From Owenia fusiformis (taxonomy: Eukaryota; Annelida; Polychaeta; Sabellida; Oweniidae), in contig CAIIXF020000001.1 of NCBI GenBank assembly GCA_903813345.2, forward strand, positions 43,181,366 to 43,245,365: a stretch of DNA of 64,000 nucleotides. Reading direction: 5' to 3'. A program made the translations under genes and the position numbers. Shown piece after piece: positions 1-55,383 of the stretch. The notes beneath the pieces are model-generated. The model was not told the DNA's origin. It was given only the letters and a program-made list of their open reading frames with translations, and ran no database searches. Positions within the stretch are counted from its first letter, which is position 1, and each line of letters begins with the position of its first letter.

Positions 1-73
1 CATCTACGTGGTATGAACAGTATAATGCTTGCTTATAGCTACAATTATTTGTAACCACATTTATAATACTCAC
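1..73 (-). other. ARFGAP1 intron sequence at the left edge
   Basis: This follows the GTGAGT donor of exon 9 on the minus strand. No further exon is recognisable before the window edge. Confidence 0.6.
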
Positions 74-2719
74 CTTTGTTCCAAAGTTGGTCAAAGAATT
101 CGACACATTGTCAAAAACCTTGCCGTCTTTAACCTGAAGAGTGCAAAAGGCATGCATACATGTAGCTATTGTGCTTTCTATAAACACCTAATACAGTAAA
201 ACCTGTATAAAGTGTTGGTCCACATTCTAGTCTAAGCAACATCCAAAAATGTAACTAGAATGTGTTATAACACTTTGAGCTGTTCGTTTCATACATATTT
301 TCACAAATACAGGTTTTATTGTATGTCACACCATCTGCTCACTGGCAACATATTGAAACAGCAAATTTGTAAATAAATTAAATTGAAATACAGTGTACCT
401 TTATTATTATGATGATCATTGATTGTTGCCTTGGAGAGCTTAATCTAGTTGATGTATATTTGTGTAAGTTTCTAGTAATGTAGGAATAATGAAGTTGAAA
501 AGAATCTAAGAAATTAAAGTGATGATATTTAACATAACAGATTTGCCATTTCATTACATTACTAAAAATCATTGAGCATAAATTTGTACTTTTGGATGAT
601 GTGAGAAGTGATTTTGAAATATTATACAGAGGGTGGGTCTATAAGGCTTCAGTATATCATATAAGAAGCCAAAAAGAAATATAATGCACATTGTGGTTTG
701 TAGGTACTGAGTACACTTTTGATCAATTTTGATCCATAAAAATGTGTACTAGGTGCCCTCTCCAAATCCAAATAGACACTCTCTCTTTAATAAAACAGTA
801 AAATAAATATATCGTAACTTAAAAAATTCATAATTATGGAACAAATGCTTCTCAGTTGATAATTTGTCTTGTGACAATACAAATATTTATTATATTTTGC
901 CAATGCAATTTTAATTCATTTTTAATTTATTCATCCTTGACTAGATGTGAGTTAAATATTTTAAATGGTTTAAGTACCAATCTCAAACAGGTTAGATGGA
1001 ATTAATTAATTATGTTCCATAGATATGAATCACAAAATCAAGGAAAATATAAAAGAATGACTTCAATAAGTTTCATTTCACTGGTGTCTTTATATTATTG
1101 ATTTTTTCATCATAAATTTTCAACAAAAACCTGTACTTAACCTCACTTTCTGTACATACAGTATTCACTATTCAACTCCCTGCCATAGTTTCGAAATTTG
1201 GAAATAGTTTAGGTTTTTGATAAATATGGACAATGTGACATCCTGGAATGAATCTTGAGTGATGTGTGATGTACAAAATAATATAAGCAAAAAAGAAAGG
1301 AGTATATACATGTAAAACGACAACATGCGATCTAATCTAAATTCTCAAAGCTCAAAGCACAGGTCTCATATCACTGCCAATATCTCATATCACTGCCAAC
1401 TCAAGATTATTGTATATAACTATGCGAATCTTTTTCTTTAACTTTATTGAAGCGTTTGCAAGACAAGTATGCATTTTGGCTATTATATTGTAATTAGCCA
1501 TTATTTACTAAACCCATGTGGAAAAAGTTGGCATTCCCCTTTAAAAAATCTTTCTAGTAATGGGGCTAAGGTTATACGAGTATATTAGTGTCATAAGAGT
1601 CCTGTGCTTAGAGAAAGGTCTGATATGGTTCACAAATTTTAAAAACAAGAGGTTCAGGAATAAAATTATAATCCCCTTTCCTACCTTTTCATTCATGGAA
1701 TGACTGATTTCTTTAGTTTTCTGTGCTGTAGTAGCTGCCAATTTGGTAGCCTGAAATGTTGGTGTCATATATCACATTTCAAAAATTAGAATTAAAACTT
1801 AACAGCACAAAAATCCTTTTGTGCAGTATTTCAATATTTGACCTTAGTTTTATAAAAATTATTTGACCTCTTAACACATTTATAACATTTGGTCATTTTT
1901 TACATGAAATGAAACAAGTAGCATTTACCTTTTCAGTCGCTACAGATGCAAATTTTGATGCCCCTACAGAGAAAGAAGCCCATCCCTGAAATTAAGTAAT
2001 ACAATGTACATTTTACTAACTCTAAATCATGTATAACAGTAATGCTAATTTTCCAACATTTGTCAGGAATTAATATTTACCAATTGTATGTTGAAAATAT
2101 GGGATATCTATCCACTGCCTAGCTATCAGTAATTGAGAAGTCTGTTGACAGCCAAAATTGGTTACGACTAACAAACTGAACCCTATATATATGGCAATGG
2201 AAATCTGAGAGCTCTACTATAATACATCGAACTTTCCCCTTTACTATGGTGCCTTGCTCTATGAGATAACCAAATGTTGTTTCTTACACTAGAGAGCGAA
2301 GAAAGTGTCCCCTCAAGCAGATCATTGTTTTGTTTCTGGGGAGCAGGAGAGCTGCCAAATCCTACATATTTCCCACCTTCACTTGGAGCTACGCCCCTGA
2401 AATACACTTGTTTCTATGTAACATGATAAATACCAACACAATAGGGTCCAAAATTAAAGCTAACTACAATATCTAAAGTCTAAAGCTGTAATACAATGAA
2501 CAATATGTAATGTTGATATATTTTCCATTATTTAATCATTCAAAAATCAACCAGGCACATCCTCAATAGGTTCTAAAGGGACTATTTATTTCATTAGAGA
2601 TCATCTCATCAGATAAGACAAACTGTTATATTAAATTTGGAAATAAGGAAAATAAGATATAAACATGCAGAATGTCACCACCTGCCAACCACAGAATGCC
2701 AAACACTGCCCACCACCCA

Positions 2720-2754
<35 letters not shown>

Positions 2755-4863
2755 GGAGACTATAAAGATATGTAGTGGTGACATTGATATTGAATAAAAT
2801 GTTAATATATTGAAGAAAATTTTAGAAAACTCCAATATCAACTTCATACAAAATATAGCAAGAAGTCTTACTCTGGTCTGGAGGCATTTTCTGCTTGTCT
2901 ACGTGAGAAGAAATCATCTTTCTGTCTGGATATATTTTCCCTGAAAATGAAAATTATAGTACCAGTTTGGTAAAGGGAAAACACATATAAACTCTTTTTA
3001 TATTGTGTAGAGTCTATAATAGATTTAAAATACTCAAGAAAATAAGAATACGGGTGACTTTTAAAAGACACACAGTAGGCTGGTTTTGCTAGAATAAGCT
3101 AAGTATGTTCTTGAAAGTCAATGGAATAAATCTGAAGGATGCAGGTTCATATCCCACTAAACTGAGTGACTTTCACTTGCGTCCTAGCAAAGGAGGTAAA
3201 TTTTAATTTATAGCTGAGTCTACAGTCTAAATGGTGTATTAACAGCTTGCTTTTAGCAGAAACAAATTAAGTGACCCGTATATGTGAATGAAAACGTTTT
3301 CAATTTTTGCCTTTTTAGCCATCTTCTTGCAGGAAATGAGCAAAAGGATTGATTTTTAAAACTGAATCCTATGTACCTCGACATGCCAAATGCTTCCTCC
3401 ATCGTTGTATCATTGCCAGCATATGTGTTGCTCTTGTGAATATCATTCGAACCGAAGCTCTTTTGAGTTGCCAGCCTGGCACTGGCCACATGAGGGACAT
3501 GATTGCGAGCTTTTGATGTTGATATGGACCATGGCTTCCCTTCAGCCTCTGTTGCAACCTAGACAAATTAATGCACTAATCTTGTAGACATTCAACAGAA
3601 AGTAAAATCAATTATTTCTTAAAACATAATATTCAGTTTTACAAAATTGGCTTCATTAAATATGACCAACTCTATCTAGAGAAAGTTTCTTTCAAAATCA
3701 TAAAATTGCGACAAAAAATTATAAATTAGAACACCCCAGAAAAAATTGAAAAACTAAGGCATCCTCCACATGAATGTTGGTTACCTTATCCCTATATAAG
3801 GCTGCAGCTTTACTGTTATACTTCTCCTGAATTGTCATACTATCACTGTAATCTGATTGGCTTTCCAGGAACACTCGGAAATCTCTATTGCCACCCTTTT
3901 TCATTTTCTCTAATTCTGTATCTTTCCACTTGTCCATAGTAACAGATCTCACAAAGCTGAAACACAAATCAACGAAGCATGACTTGAAGTATGCAATATT
4001 TTAATTCCGTTAAATGCTCCTGTGTAGTGCTATAGCTAGATTAACAAAACTAACCCATAAGTGGAGTAAGTCATTGGGGGCATAGCCAGGATCTAAGAGT
4101 AGGGGAAGCAAATTGAAATTGCTTAGGCAAATTTCTATATACTACTTTTTATTACACTTAAACAATTTTCTTCTTTACACAACTTTATTTTGAAAACACA
4201 GAACATTTCGGATCACATCTGGATCCTTTATAAACTGTAATAAAACTGAACTGAAGCGCTACAAGACAATTAAATAAGGATCAATTGTTAATTAATTGAA
4301 TCTGAGGTGATTTATAGTGATTATATTGGTGCATCGAGCAATTGCGGGATCCCAAGTAGCTAATGGACTATGAGTCACAATATAATGTCTTAGAACTGAC
4401 CTGAGATGGACACCAAGTCCTCTGTGTTTGCCCGAGCACTCAAGGCAAATCCAGATACCATAATTTACACTGACCCATTGTGGATTGTGAGCCCCACATT
4501 CAAAGCAGGTCTGAAATAAAAATGTTAATAAATCAACTGCAACAACAACAGGTAACATTACAGCTGCAATATGTTTTCTCTGAAATAGAAACTATACAAA
4601 AGTTATTACATAGTCTGGAGCCTGTAGGAATGTGAGTCTATAAAACCAAAATATTAACCAGCTGGATACAACTGACCAACTTTCAATTTTCTAAGTTTGA
4701 TAAATACTCTCAATTACACTATGGTATAATGAATATGACCGTTATCAACTGTTAAAAAAATGTATGTGGAATTTTTAGGCTAAGTTATGAAGTTGATACT
4801 TACATTGTTTTCATTGCTGGATTTCAGATCCTTCAATACACGCCTGGTACGTGGACTGGCCAT
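74..4863 (-). CDS. ARFGAP1: ADP-ribosylation factor GTPase-activating protein 1 (3' end beyond window)
   Basis: This GAP triggers GTP hydrolysis on Arf1 at the Golgi and so drives COPI coat turnover. Nine coding exons are visible on the minus strand: 4863-4804, 4510-4401, 3956-3785, 3558-3377, 2940-2872, 2396-2288, 1985-1929, 1750-1685 and 133-74. All have GT-AG borders and consistent phase, giving 295 residues. The start ATG has a good context (A at -3, G at +4) and opens [12 protein letters not shown], as in vertebrate ArfGAP1. The ArfGAP zinc finger has Cys22-x2-Cys25-x16-Cys42-x2-Cys45, with the arginine finger at Arg50. [12 protein letters not shown] follows across the exon 2/3 junction. 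A curvature-sensing ALPS-like helix ([20 protein letters not shown]) is split between exons 6 and 7, near residues 227-246. Exon 9 ([14 protein letters not shown]) matches the second amphipathic region. Later exons lie left of the window. It is divergent from KRI1. Confidence 0.94.
194..321. mobile_element. MITE, CAGTAAAACCTGTA family
   Basis: A 128-base element with inverted ends CAGTAAAACCTGTAT and AATACAGGTTTTATTG, flanked by TA on both sides, in ARFGAP1 intron 8. Its inverted ends are shared with 23744-24194. The TA duplication suggests mobilisation by a Tc1/mariner-type transposase. Confidence 0.65.
2657..2784 (-). mobile_element. MITE, GTCACCACC family, copy 1
   Basis: It starts AAACATGCAGAATGTCACCACCTGCC and ends GTGGTGACAT, so the ends are inverted repeats. 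A 31-base A run (2721-2751) lies inside, before the shared AGTTGGAGACTATAA block. Five more copies lie in the window. Confidence 0.65.
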
Positions 4864-5267
4864 TTGGCCTGTTCAAGAGTGAGGTAACTCCCTGAATTGG
4901 TAAATATATGAGATATCAAATTGAAGTTCGAGTGTAGCTGAAATTTTCTCGGATGCCGATAAGTGTTTAAGTACCCCTATAACTCCAGATTTTATTCAAA
5001 ACTGCGACAATAAAAAAATTAAAAATTGGTGAGTTGTCATCCGGCCATGAGGAACATTGTAGGTCCTAATTAGGTTTAGGAAAAATTTAAAATTGTATGC
5101 TATTTTGTCTCAATTATTTTTTTATTTAACAATTTAAGAATAATTGATCCATGAAATTTTAAGGAAACATATAAATAAGACAAGAAATTGAATATTTTAT
5201 AACATCAAAAGCAAATATGATTCTTGTCGCAAATTTCACATCCGTATGATTACTTCCGGTTTTAAGC
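4864..5267. promoter_or_regulatory. Short divergent promoter between ARFGAP1 and KRI1
   Basis: Only 404 bases separate the two start codons, so both 5' UTRs and core promoters must lie here unless a 5' UTR exon exists elsewhere. An ACTTCCGG sequence at 5252-5259, the canonical ETS/GABP core, sits nine bases before the KRI1 ATG, a position common in housekeeping promoters. No convincing TATA box is visible. The bidirectional use is inferred from spacing and not proven. Confidence 0.6.
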
Positions 5268-48648
<43,381 letters not shown>

Positions 48649-48844
48649 CTGCAAATATTTAAGGCTTCGCCTCCCCTAGTATTTTTTTCCTCGGATAGGT
48701 ATTCTGGCATATCCACCTCATGGTCATCCAGTATTTGTTTTACTTTATGTAGTACAAGTGTGTTAAGTTGTATATACAATATGTTAAAATTGCAAAGATG
48801 GAAACTTGTTTAAACGTCAACAAAAATGTTTCTAAATATCTCTC

Positions 48845-48850
48845 AATAAA
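48845..48850 (+). terminator. Probable KRI1 polyadenylation signal
   Basis: AATAAA about 200 bases after the KRI1 stop codon, the first canonical signal downstream on the plus strand. The cleavage site was not determined. Confidence 0.45.
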
Positions 48851-48961
48851 TGATCCAATGGAAACAGGTCTTAATAAAAGCTAATCACAGTATGTACAAA
48901 ACATATGTATGCAAATAAACCTTTGAAAAAAATTAAACTGTTATTTTACATTGATCATCTC

Positions 48962-49090
48962 ATTGGACATAGGGATATATGGAACACTTCCGTTCATCCA
49001 TCTGTCTATCTGGAAATCAATCTGTCTGACCAATAACTCAAATACCGTTTTATTGTACGCTGTTTAATATGTGTTCTGTGTGAGTTCTGC
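48962..49090 (+). repeat. Dispersed repeat shared with TOE1 intron 3
   Basis: GGACATAGGGATATATGGAACAC...CCATCTGTC...CCAATAACTCAAATACCGTT resembles 58815-58912 (GGGATATAGGGAACGCC...CAATAACTCAAATACCGTT). The latter copy sits between inverted CCCATCGAA and TTCGATGGG ends (58807-58972). Confidence 0.5.
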
Positions 49091-49275
49091 TTGAGAGTTG
49101 AAAGTCTGTTCCAAAATGGCTGCCATTTTAGTGTCGTTAGTATTTTAGTTTCTTACGGTATTTGTTTTAGTTCAAAATCCAATTTTTCAAATATAAGTCC
49201 TATTGAAAAAACGTTGCCACTAGTTCTTTTACTTTTTTGCTGTAACCTGAAAAATAGTGAAGTGATTTTTTTTAT

Positions 49276-49370
49276 GTCACCACCAAAAGTGCTGGCATAT
49301 TGTTATAGTCTCCAACTTTTTTTGTGGATGATGTGAGGCAGTCAGTGTCTGTAACAAATGGCAGATAAAC
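49276..49370 (+). mobile_element. MITE, GTCACCACC family, copy 4
   Basis: GTCACCACCAAAAGTGCTGGCATATTG, the CTCCAACTTTTTTTGTGGATG block and a GTAACAAATGGCAG end, downstream of KRI1. The terminal TGACAT part is weak. Confidence 0.55.
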
Positions 49371-49564
49371 CTCACAGGTAAATCTCACTATAGCTGAGAG
49401 AATATTCCAGAAGGTCCAATACTTTTAGATAATCTCACGAGTGAAAACTAGGTTGAAGCAAACTCATTTAAAGATCAAAAACTTGATGTAGAAGCATTCT
49501 TTTTTAAAGAGCCTGTTTGTGCATATACTCATCAACATCTGTCTGATTCATGAAAGTGCAAAAT

Positions 49565-49925
49565 GACGATTCTCGGTTTGGAGAACAAAGTTCATCAATC
49601 TAAATGAGCATTATCCCTGCATCGGACAAAATTGATTTGAATGTCTTCTTTTGAATAGTCATAATTTGGGTAATATTTCTAGATTTTTCGCAAAAAAATA
49701 TTACTGCAGTACACTGATGAACTTCTTTCCCCAAATCGAGACTTGTATTTTATTGAATCGGTCTATTTGAGCATTATCCCTGCTTCCGACCAATTTGTTA
49801 TTTTTACATATTGTAGATTTAATTGTCCTCTTTTGAATATTCATAGTTTAATTTGGGTAATATTTCTATATTTTTCATGAAAAACTTTTTAGCCCAGGAG
49901 GCTGTTCTCCAAACCGAGAATCGTC
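49565..49925. mobile_element. Inverted-repeat element with perfect 22-base ends
   Basis: GACGATTCTCGGTTTGGAGAAC and its exact reverse complement bound a 361-base unit. Inside, GAGCATTATCCCTGC and a TTTGAAT-TTGGGTAATATTTCTA block each occur twice as direct repeats, so the core is a diverged tandem duplication. Confidence 0.7.
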
Positions 49926-50401
49926 CTTTGATCAAGGTTGCTGGGTCTGAGAAGATTGATCTATGTTTAGCTGTAGGGCTTACATGTGACAATATCACCA
50001 CAGTGCAGGGGAGTAGCCAACAAATGCTAAGAGAGGTGCATTACTGCGAGTCCAAAAAGAGGGGTACAGGGGTTCACTCCCAGAAACATTAAATATAAAG
50101 TATTCAATGTTGAGTTACCATATCTTAATACTGTTTTAAAGTTACTAGTTACATAGTCACTCCTGGGATGCAAGCCATGGTGTAAACAAAAAGATCCATC
50201 CTCCTGAAGCTGCAGATACATTTCAAGATATCGCCAAAAAGGCATATGCCATATTAGGGGACATTAGGCTAGGGTAAATAAATAGAATGTTTACAATAAA
50301 CCCTTATACATGTTATATTAGCATCCATTTCCATTTGACAAAAAATGTGTTTTTCATAGTGTTGAAAGAATATGAAATAGCTCACCACATAATAGTTTTA
50401 T

Positions 50402-50665
50402 TGTACCGTTTATATTACCATCTTCTAAGGCTTCCACTATATTGTAGTCTTATCTGTATATACGAGTATATAACCTAGCTTGTTAGTGTTATGCCAATCA
50501 TAAATCCCTATTATGTTTTATTCTGCCTTATATGAGGCATATCGCAATCATAATATTTGAAATCAACCAGCCGCCATTTTTTCACTTCACAATTTGAATT
50601 GCAAGTTTTGGTCTTATTACCTCACAAAAACTTTTAAAACGCACACAATGTGATCAATGTATTAG
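50402..50665 (+). repeat. Dispersed repeat, also at 56525-56735
   Basis: Shared blocks include CTTCTAAGGC, CATATCG(C/T)AATCATAA, TTTGAAATCAA, TTCACTTCACAATTTGA and TTATTACCTCAC. The two copies are in the same orientation, 6 kb apart. Confidence 0.6.
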
Positions 50666-50759
50666 TTCAAATCTTTTGAATTGCTATCACAGCGAAAGAT
50701 AAAAACATTAAACATTATTTTTTTATAAAAAATTAAACAAGGCACAGGACGTGAACGAG

Positions 50760-51191
50760 ATCACACCATCAAATAGGCAGACACTATGAACCAGGAAAAC
50801 TGTTCTCCTATTATGTTTACAAATTTCAAGAACAAGAAACAAGATTTTTCAAAAAAACTTCAAAATGGCCACCAGAAAACAAGATGGCCGCCAAAAAGTT
50901 AATCAGCTCTAGTACTTGATATCCTCTATCATGTGTGTAAATTTGAAGGAAATCCGATGAGCAGTTTTCCTGAAATGGCGATGACAAGATTTTTCGAAAA
51001 ACCTTCAAAATAGCCGCCAGAAAACAAGATGGCCACCCAAAAGTTAATCAGCTCTAGTACTTCATATGCTCTATCATCTCTGCGAATTTGGAGAAAATCT
51101 GATGAGCAGTTTTCCTTAAACGGCGATGACAAAAAGCGGGACGATCACGACCACGACCAGTATGACGACTATTTCCCACCGATGGTGTGAT
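50760..51191. mobile_element. Non-autonomous element with ATCACACCATC ends and tandem core
   Basis: Perfect 11-base inverted ends (50760-50770, 51181-51191). The interior is two tandem copies of a roughly 145-base unit (50840-50984 and 50985-51128) that includes AAGATGGCC(G/A)CC and TTAATCAGCTCTAGTACTT. The apparent open frames are repeats of this unit. Confidence 0.65.
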
Positions 51192-51640
51192 AAAAAACAA
51201 TACATTCAGAGCTCTCTAATACATTATAAGCAGTTTCTTTTGAGAACTGGAAACATTATATACAGTGTATGCCCAAAAAAAATATAATTAATCCAGTGTT
51301 TTGTTGATTGAAAATTTGTTTTTGCCAAATAAAAATAATTAGAAATTAAAGAAATGGAACTTACTAGTTTTTTGTTTGGTCTCAAGTTCATTTTTATTAA
51401 TGATGATAGTGGAACTATTTCAGACAGGGTGTTCATAATATCTCTATACAGTTTTCATATACAAGTTTCATTGTATTTTAGAAAAATTGGATATTTATTT
51501 TGGATATGCTAGAAAAGCATATTAAAATGTACTACTATTTTTTTATGATTCCATCATAAATGAGATTTTAAAAATTAAAGGGTTGCATGTTTGTGTCACA
51601 CTGTTTATAAAATGTGGCTCGGTCTCAAAAAATAATTATT

Positions 51641-51790
51641 CCGTATTCTCTCTAATGACCACAGAGTTCCAATGAGATTTTTCTTTTCTAAATATTTTGT
51701 ATGTGTACTTATTGGAATCTCAATATCTTGCACTTTTAAATTTCAATTTGGAACCTGCACTGTGCGCTCATTAGGGATAATAGAATACGG
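51641..51790. mobile_element. Putative MITE, ACCGTATTC ends, copy 2
   Basis: About 150 bases. The left end CCGTATTCTCTCTAATGACC pairs with the right end GCTCATTAGGGATAATAGAATACGG as an imperfect inverted repeat. It lies between KRI1 and GADD45GIP1. Confidence 0.5.
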
Positions 51791-52133
51791 TAAACACCTG
51801 TTATTTTTAATAACAAATCAATTATGTTTATTATTCAATTCATGTGTATTTGTTTTTTATTAAGAAAATGTAGGCCAAATTAAATGTTACCTCATACAAT
51901 TCAAATAATATTTGAGGAGCACTCTCAAATAAATGTTTCAATGGTGTATCAAAGTGTAAACAATCACATTTAGATTGGTGACTATTCAGTGTATTCACTG
52001 ATTTTTCTCAATTTAAAATTTACTTCTTTTTTAAAATTAATCTTTCTTAGCAAAATGCAATAGACTTTTACCCCCTCCCTAAATGTATTAATCAGTTTTT
52101 TAACAAAGTATCTCCTGGTTCCATTTATTACAT

Positions 52134-52139
52134 CAAACA
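52134..52139 (-). terminator. Probable GADD45GIP1 polyadenylation signal
   Basis: AATAAA on the minus strand, about 160 bases downstream of the stop codon. Confidence 0.4.
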
Positions 52140-52296
52140 AACAGACATGTAGAAGCTCCCATCAAAACATTCAAAAGATCTGTTCATAAGGTTTGAAAAG
52201 GTTTTCAGATCAATCAAACTCATTAAGGCCGTGTCTATGACACTTCAATTAACTGACGCTTGACACACAACTTTATAGTTTTCCATCAATCCTATA

Positions 52297-54731
52297 TCAA
52301 GATTCCTCTTGGTTATCCTTTGACTCTTTGGTCTTATTCATTCCTTCCAAACTTTTCAAAAACATTTGTTCTTTCTTTTCCTTTCTCATCTTCTTTCTTC
52401 TTGCTTTCTCCTCTGCTTCTTTAGTTTCAAGCATAAGTTTGAATTTAGCGTCACTAGCACTAACTTCATAACCATAAAATTCCCTGGCTTCATCCAAAAG
52501 TTTCTGTCTCTTTTCAGCTTGTTTTATTTTTTCTTCTCCCTGTTTCTGTAACTTTTGGCGATACTTTTCAATATGCTTTGGCATCTCTGCCATTTTCTTC
52601 TCAATATCAGCCATTCTGAAACAAAGTTATATACAATGATATATTAATAAATTTTCAAGAATGAATTTTGGGAGGATGGGTTTATTGAGATTAGGTAAAG
52701 GAGTTCCTAAACTATAAGGTTCATGACTGTTACGTGAGTTAATTTGGCACTCGTTATTTTGGTAAATGTTTTTTGAAACAATTTCCAAATAACTTCTTTC
52801 TATAAAATATAAATCCTCTGGAATTTGTTCTTTTTCAGAAAAGATTTTTGAATTGAAGATTTTTAATAAAATATCATACAGTATGATTAATACCAAATCT
52901 CATGACCCAAATAAAAGCAATTGTTGATATAGTCTAATTGTAGCATACATGTAGAACATAAACACAGTATAATATTGTTAAACTACATGGACATGGATGA
53001 GGGCTGTATTTAGAGTTGGTATACTTTTCTTGAGACATTAAAAATGGCTGTCATGACTGAGCCAACATGTCCAAAATCTAACCAGATAAAGAATGGGGTA
53101 ATTTAAAGAAGATGTAATTGTGAAGCTGGTTTCCTCAGGGGAAGATTTCCCAAATATAAGCATAGGTACTGGCACATTCAATTACCAATTTTATAAACAG
53201 GCCTTATTTGCCATTGAAACTGATCTCAGAATGTTCTCTGTTGTCTTATGATTATTCTCTACAAGTTTCTATAGAGTAACTTAAATTGTGTTACCATAGT
53301 TTAGAAATGATTATGTTCAACTGAAACTCAAGCCATTTTCAAATTTTACTTTGCTCATGCGCGGCTTTGAGAAAACATGTGCTCATGATTGTTCATGCAA
53401 TTTGATTGGACATCACATACTGATGGGCATGGTTTTAATAAAATATTTTCAAGAATACTAAGCCAATACCAAAGAATTCTCACTTCTGCGTTTTCCTTTC
53501 AAAGTTTGCAGATAAGGATTTTAGCATTTGACTTCAAAATGGCCGACAGGAAGTACAATGTAGGTATCAAGTAAGAGGGGGAGAAACCCCAGGGTTCAAA
53601 GATGACATACGCTTATAATGTAAATCTGTATTGAGATGACATCGTCGCTGATTGGTTAAGCGAGTCAATCGTTGATTGGTTTAAAACTAGGTCAATTTGA
53701 AAACTTTGAAAACCAAGATGGAGGGTACGTTTTCGACAAAAGGAGGTGTGCGAAGGAGGAAATCGTATGTCATCAATTGAATCATGGGGTTTTCCCTCCT
53801 CTTGTATCAAGTAGAATTTATTTTTGCTACATCCCCTTTTGGTATCTATAACACTATTTGGTTCAACCCTTTTCAATATAATGAAATCATCCCACCAAAC
53901 AAGTCATAATAAGGCATAAACATGCAAAATGTCACCACCTGCCATTTGTTACAGATGCTGAATGGCAGACACTTACTGCTGTCACAAAAAGTTGGAGACC
54001 ATAACATGTCAACACCAAATGGTAACCACATTTGGTGGTCACTGGTCAGGTGATATAAATATTAAAGAAATTTTATAGGTATTCTATTTTTGACTGTAAT
54101 ATGTTGCCTAAATCACGATCTGTAATAAATATATGGGGAGACGTATTACCATACTCTACACTTATTGGCTGCAGAATTCAGTAATACAAGTATATCGTGT
54201 ATGCACATACTTTTCATCATATTTATCTTGCTTAGCTTTTTTGGCCGCTTTCATCTGAGATATACGTTCTTCTATGGGAGGCTCAAATATCTTGTCAATT
54301 TCTTTGAGTTCAACAAATGTTTCTTTGGAAGGCCAGCAATAACCTGGATGCACTTCAGATGAGAAACCATATTTAGCAAATCGACGTCGTTGTTCCCGAA
54401 CTAATTTTTCCCAAGGACGAGTCTCATCTATTTCATTCGTTTGATTAACATGCTTCATCATATTACGCTTACGTGGAAGCAATCCTGAAATATCTTTGAC
54501 TTGTTCATTTTCTTTACGATTTTCAAGTTCTATATTTTCATCAGTGTCAAGTTCATCGTGAATGACGACTGGTTCCTTTGAGTCGGATGAGTAACATTTG
54601 ACCACTGGCGCAATGAACCTTTTACACACTTGATCATTACTTTTAGATGTCAATGTTTTGTAAAATCTGATTGTTTTTGAGACATTTCCTACAACCATAC
54701 TCATGGCCATTTTATATATGGGGCGGTTCAT
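52297..54731 (-). CDS. GADD45GIP1: Mitochondrial ribosomal protein mL64 (GADD45GIP1/CRIF1)
   Basis: mL64 sits at the exit tunnel of the mitochondrial large subunit and is needed for membrane insertion of oxidative-phosphorylation subunits. There are two coding exons: 54731-54211 and 52615-52297. The junction uses donor GTATGT and acceptor TTTCAG, giving 279 residues (human about 222). The signature block RFAKYGFSSEVHPGYCWPS spans residues 117-135. After the junction (Lys174), KKMAEMPKHIEKYRQKLQKQ and REFYGYEVSASDAKFKLML align with the human coiled-coil C-terminus. The first ATG (54731) has a weak context. A second, seven codons later (54710), has a strong one (AAAATGG) and begins MAMSMVVGNVSKTIRFYKTL, a good mitochondrial presequence, so the true start may be 54710. 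An acidic linker (about 59-80) is longer than in vertebrates. The intron holds a MITE and a hairpin repeat. Confidence 0.9.
53564..53813. repeat. Inverted repeat in the GADD45GIP1 intron
   Basis: GTATCAAGTAAGAGGGGGAGAAACCCC...GATGACATACG (53564-53612) is inverted at 53762-53813. The spacer contains two GATTGGTT motifs. It is probably a degenerate foldback MITE. Confidence 0.55.
53914..54056 (-). mobile_element. MITE, GTCACCACC family, copy 5
   Basis: In the GADD45GIP1 intron: CATGCAAAATGTCACCACCTGCC, the AAAAAGTTGGAGACCATAA block and a trailing GGTGATAT. It is the reverse complement of copies 2 and 4. Confidence 0.6.
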
Positions 54732-55288
54732 GAAACTGGAGTTCTCTAAATTAGAGGAGAAAAAGTTTTCATACTGAACAAAAAATTTCAACGCATTTAG
54801 ACGTTTTACAGGCTTTTATAACTGGTAAATATTTATATTACGGTGCATTTTGTAATTAATTAGATCCATAAATCATATGATTATTCGATTGTGAAATAGA
54901 TTTTTAGAGATCATCGATCTTTGTTATAGAACTTCCCGTCCTAAGACAGTAGGCCTTTACAGTCGGAGATAAACCAACCATCAAGTTGTCACAATGAGAT
55001 AAATTCTTAGTTTCATGCACAGATATAGGCCAGATTAATTTGTAGTAGGATCTCATAGGCTCAAAGAATAATTCACAAGATACGACACTAAATTGGAAAA
55101 TTTCAAAAAAATATGACCACCTTTTAAAAATGTTTCTTATACAAAATGGTACCTGCTTCCCCATGACAGATTTTGCACTCATTTTATAGCTGAGATCTTC
55201 ATCTTTCTATTTCTACTTGTTTGGTTCGAGTAAATAACCTATGGATGCAGTTATCTGACTTTTAATACGGCGAATATTTTTCACGAGA

Positions 55289-55383
55289 TCCGGACTCTTG
55301 TGTGTCCAAATATCATTGTACTGATGACGTCACATTTCTGGAACCACTGGAGCACCATTCAGATTTGGACAGACAAGAGTCCG
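55289..55383. repeat. Hairpin with TCCGGACTCTTGT arms
   Basis: Arms TCCGGACTCTTGTGTGTCCAAAT and ATTTGGACAGACAAGAGTCCGG are separated by about 50 bases that include a TGACGTCA palindrome. It could be a MITE or a CRE-bearing element upstream of GADD45GIP1. Confidence 0.6.

Larger units (their letters stand above)
48649..52296. other. Intergenic tract between KRI1 and GADD45GIP1 (tail-to-tail)
   Basis: It contains the KRI1 3' UTR, a MITE at 49276, an inverted-repeat element (49565-49925), a dispersed repeat (50402-50665), a terminal-repeat element with internal tandem copies (50760-51191), a MITE (51641-51790) and the probable GADD45GIP1 poly(A) signal. No gene is supported. Confidence 0.75.

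Noticed and set aside
50826-51132. Two related short proteins on the minus strand
   Set aside because: They are translations of the two copies of a 145-base tandem unit inside a non-autonomous element.
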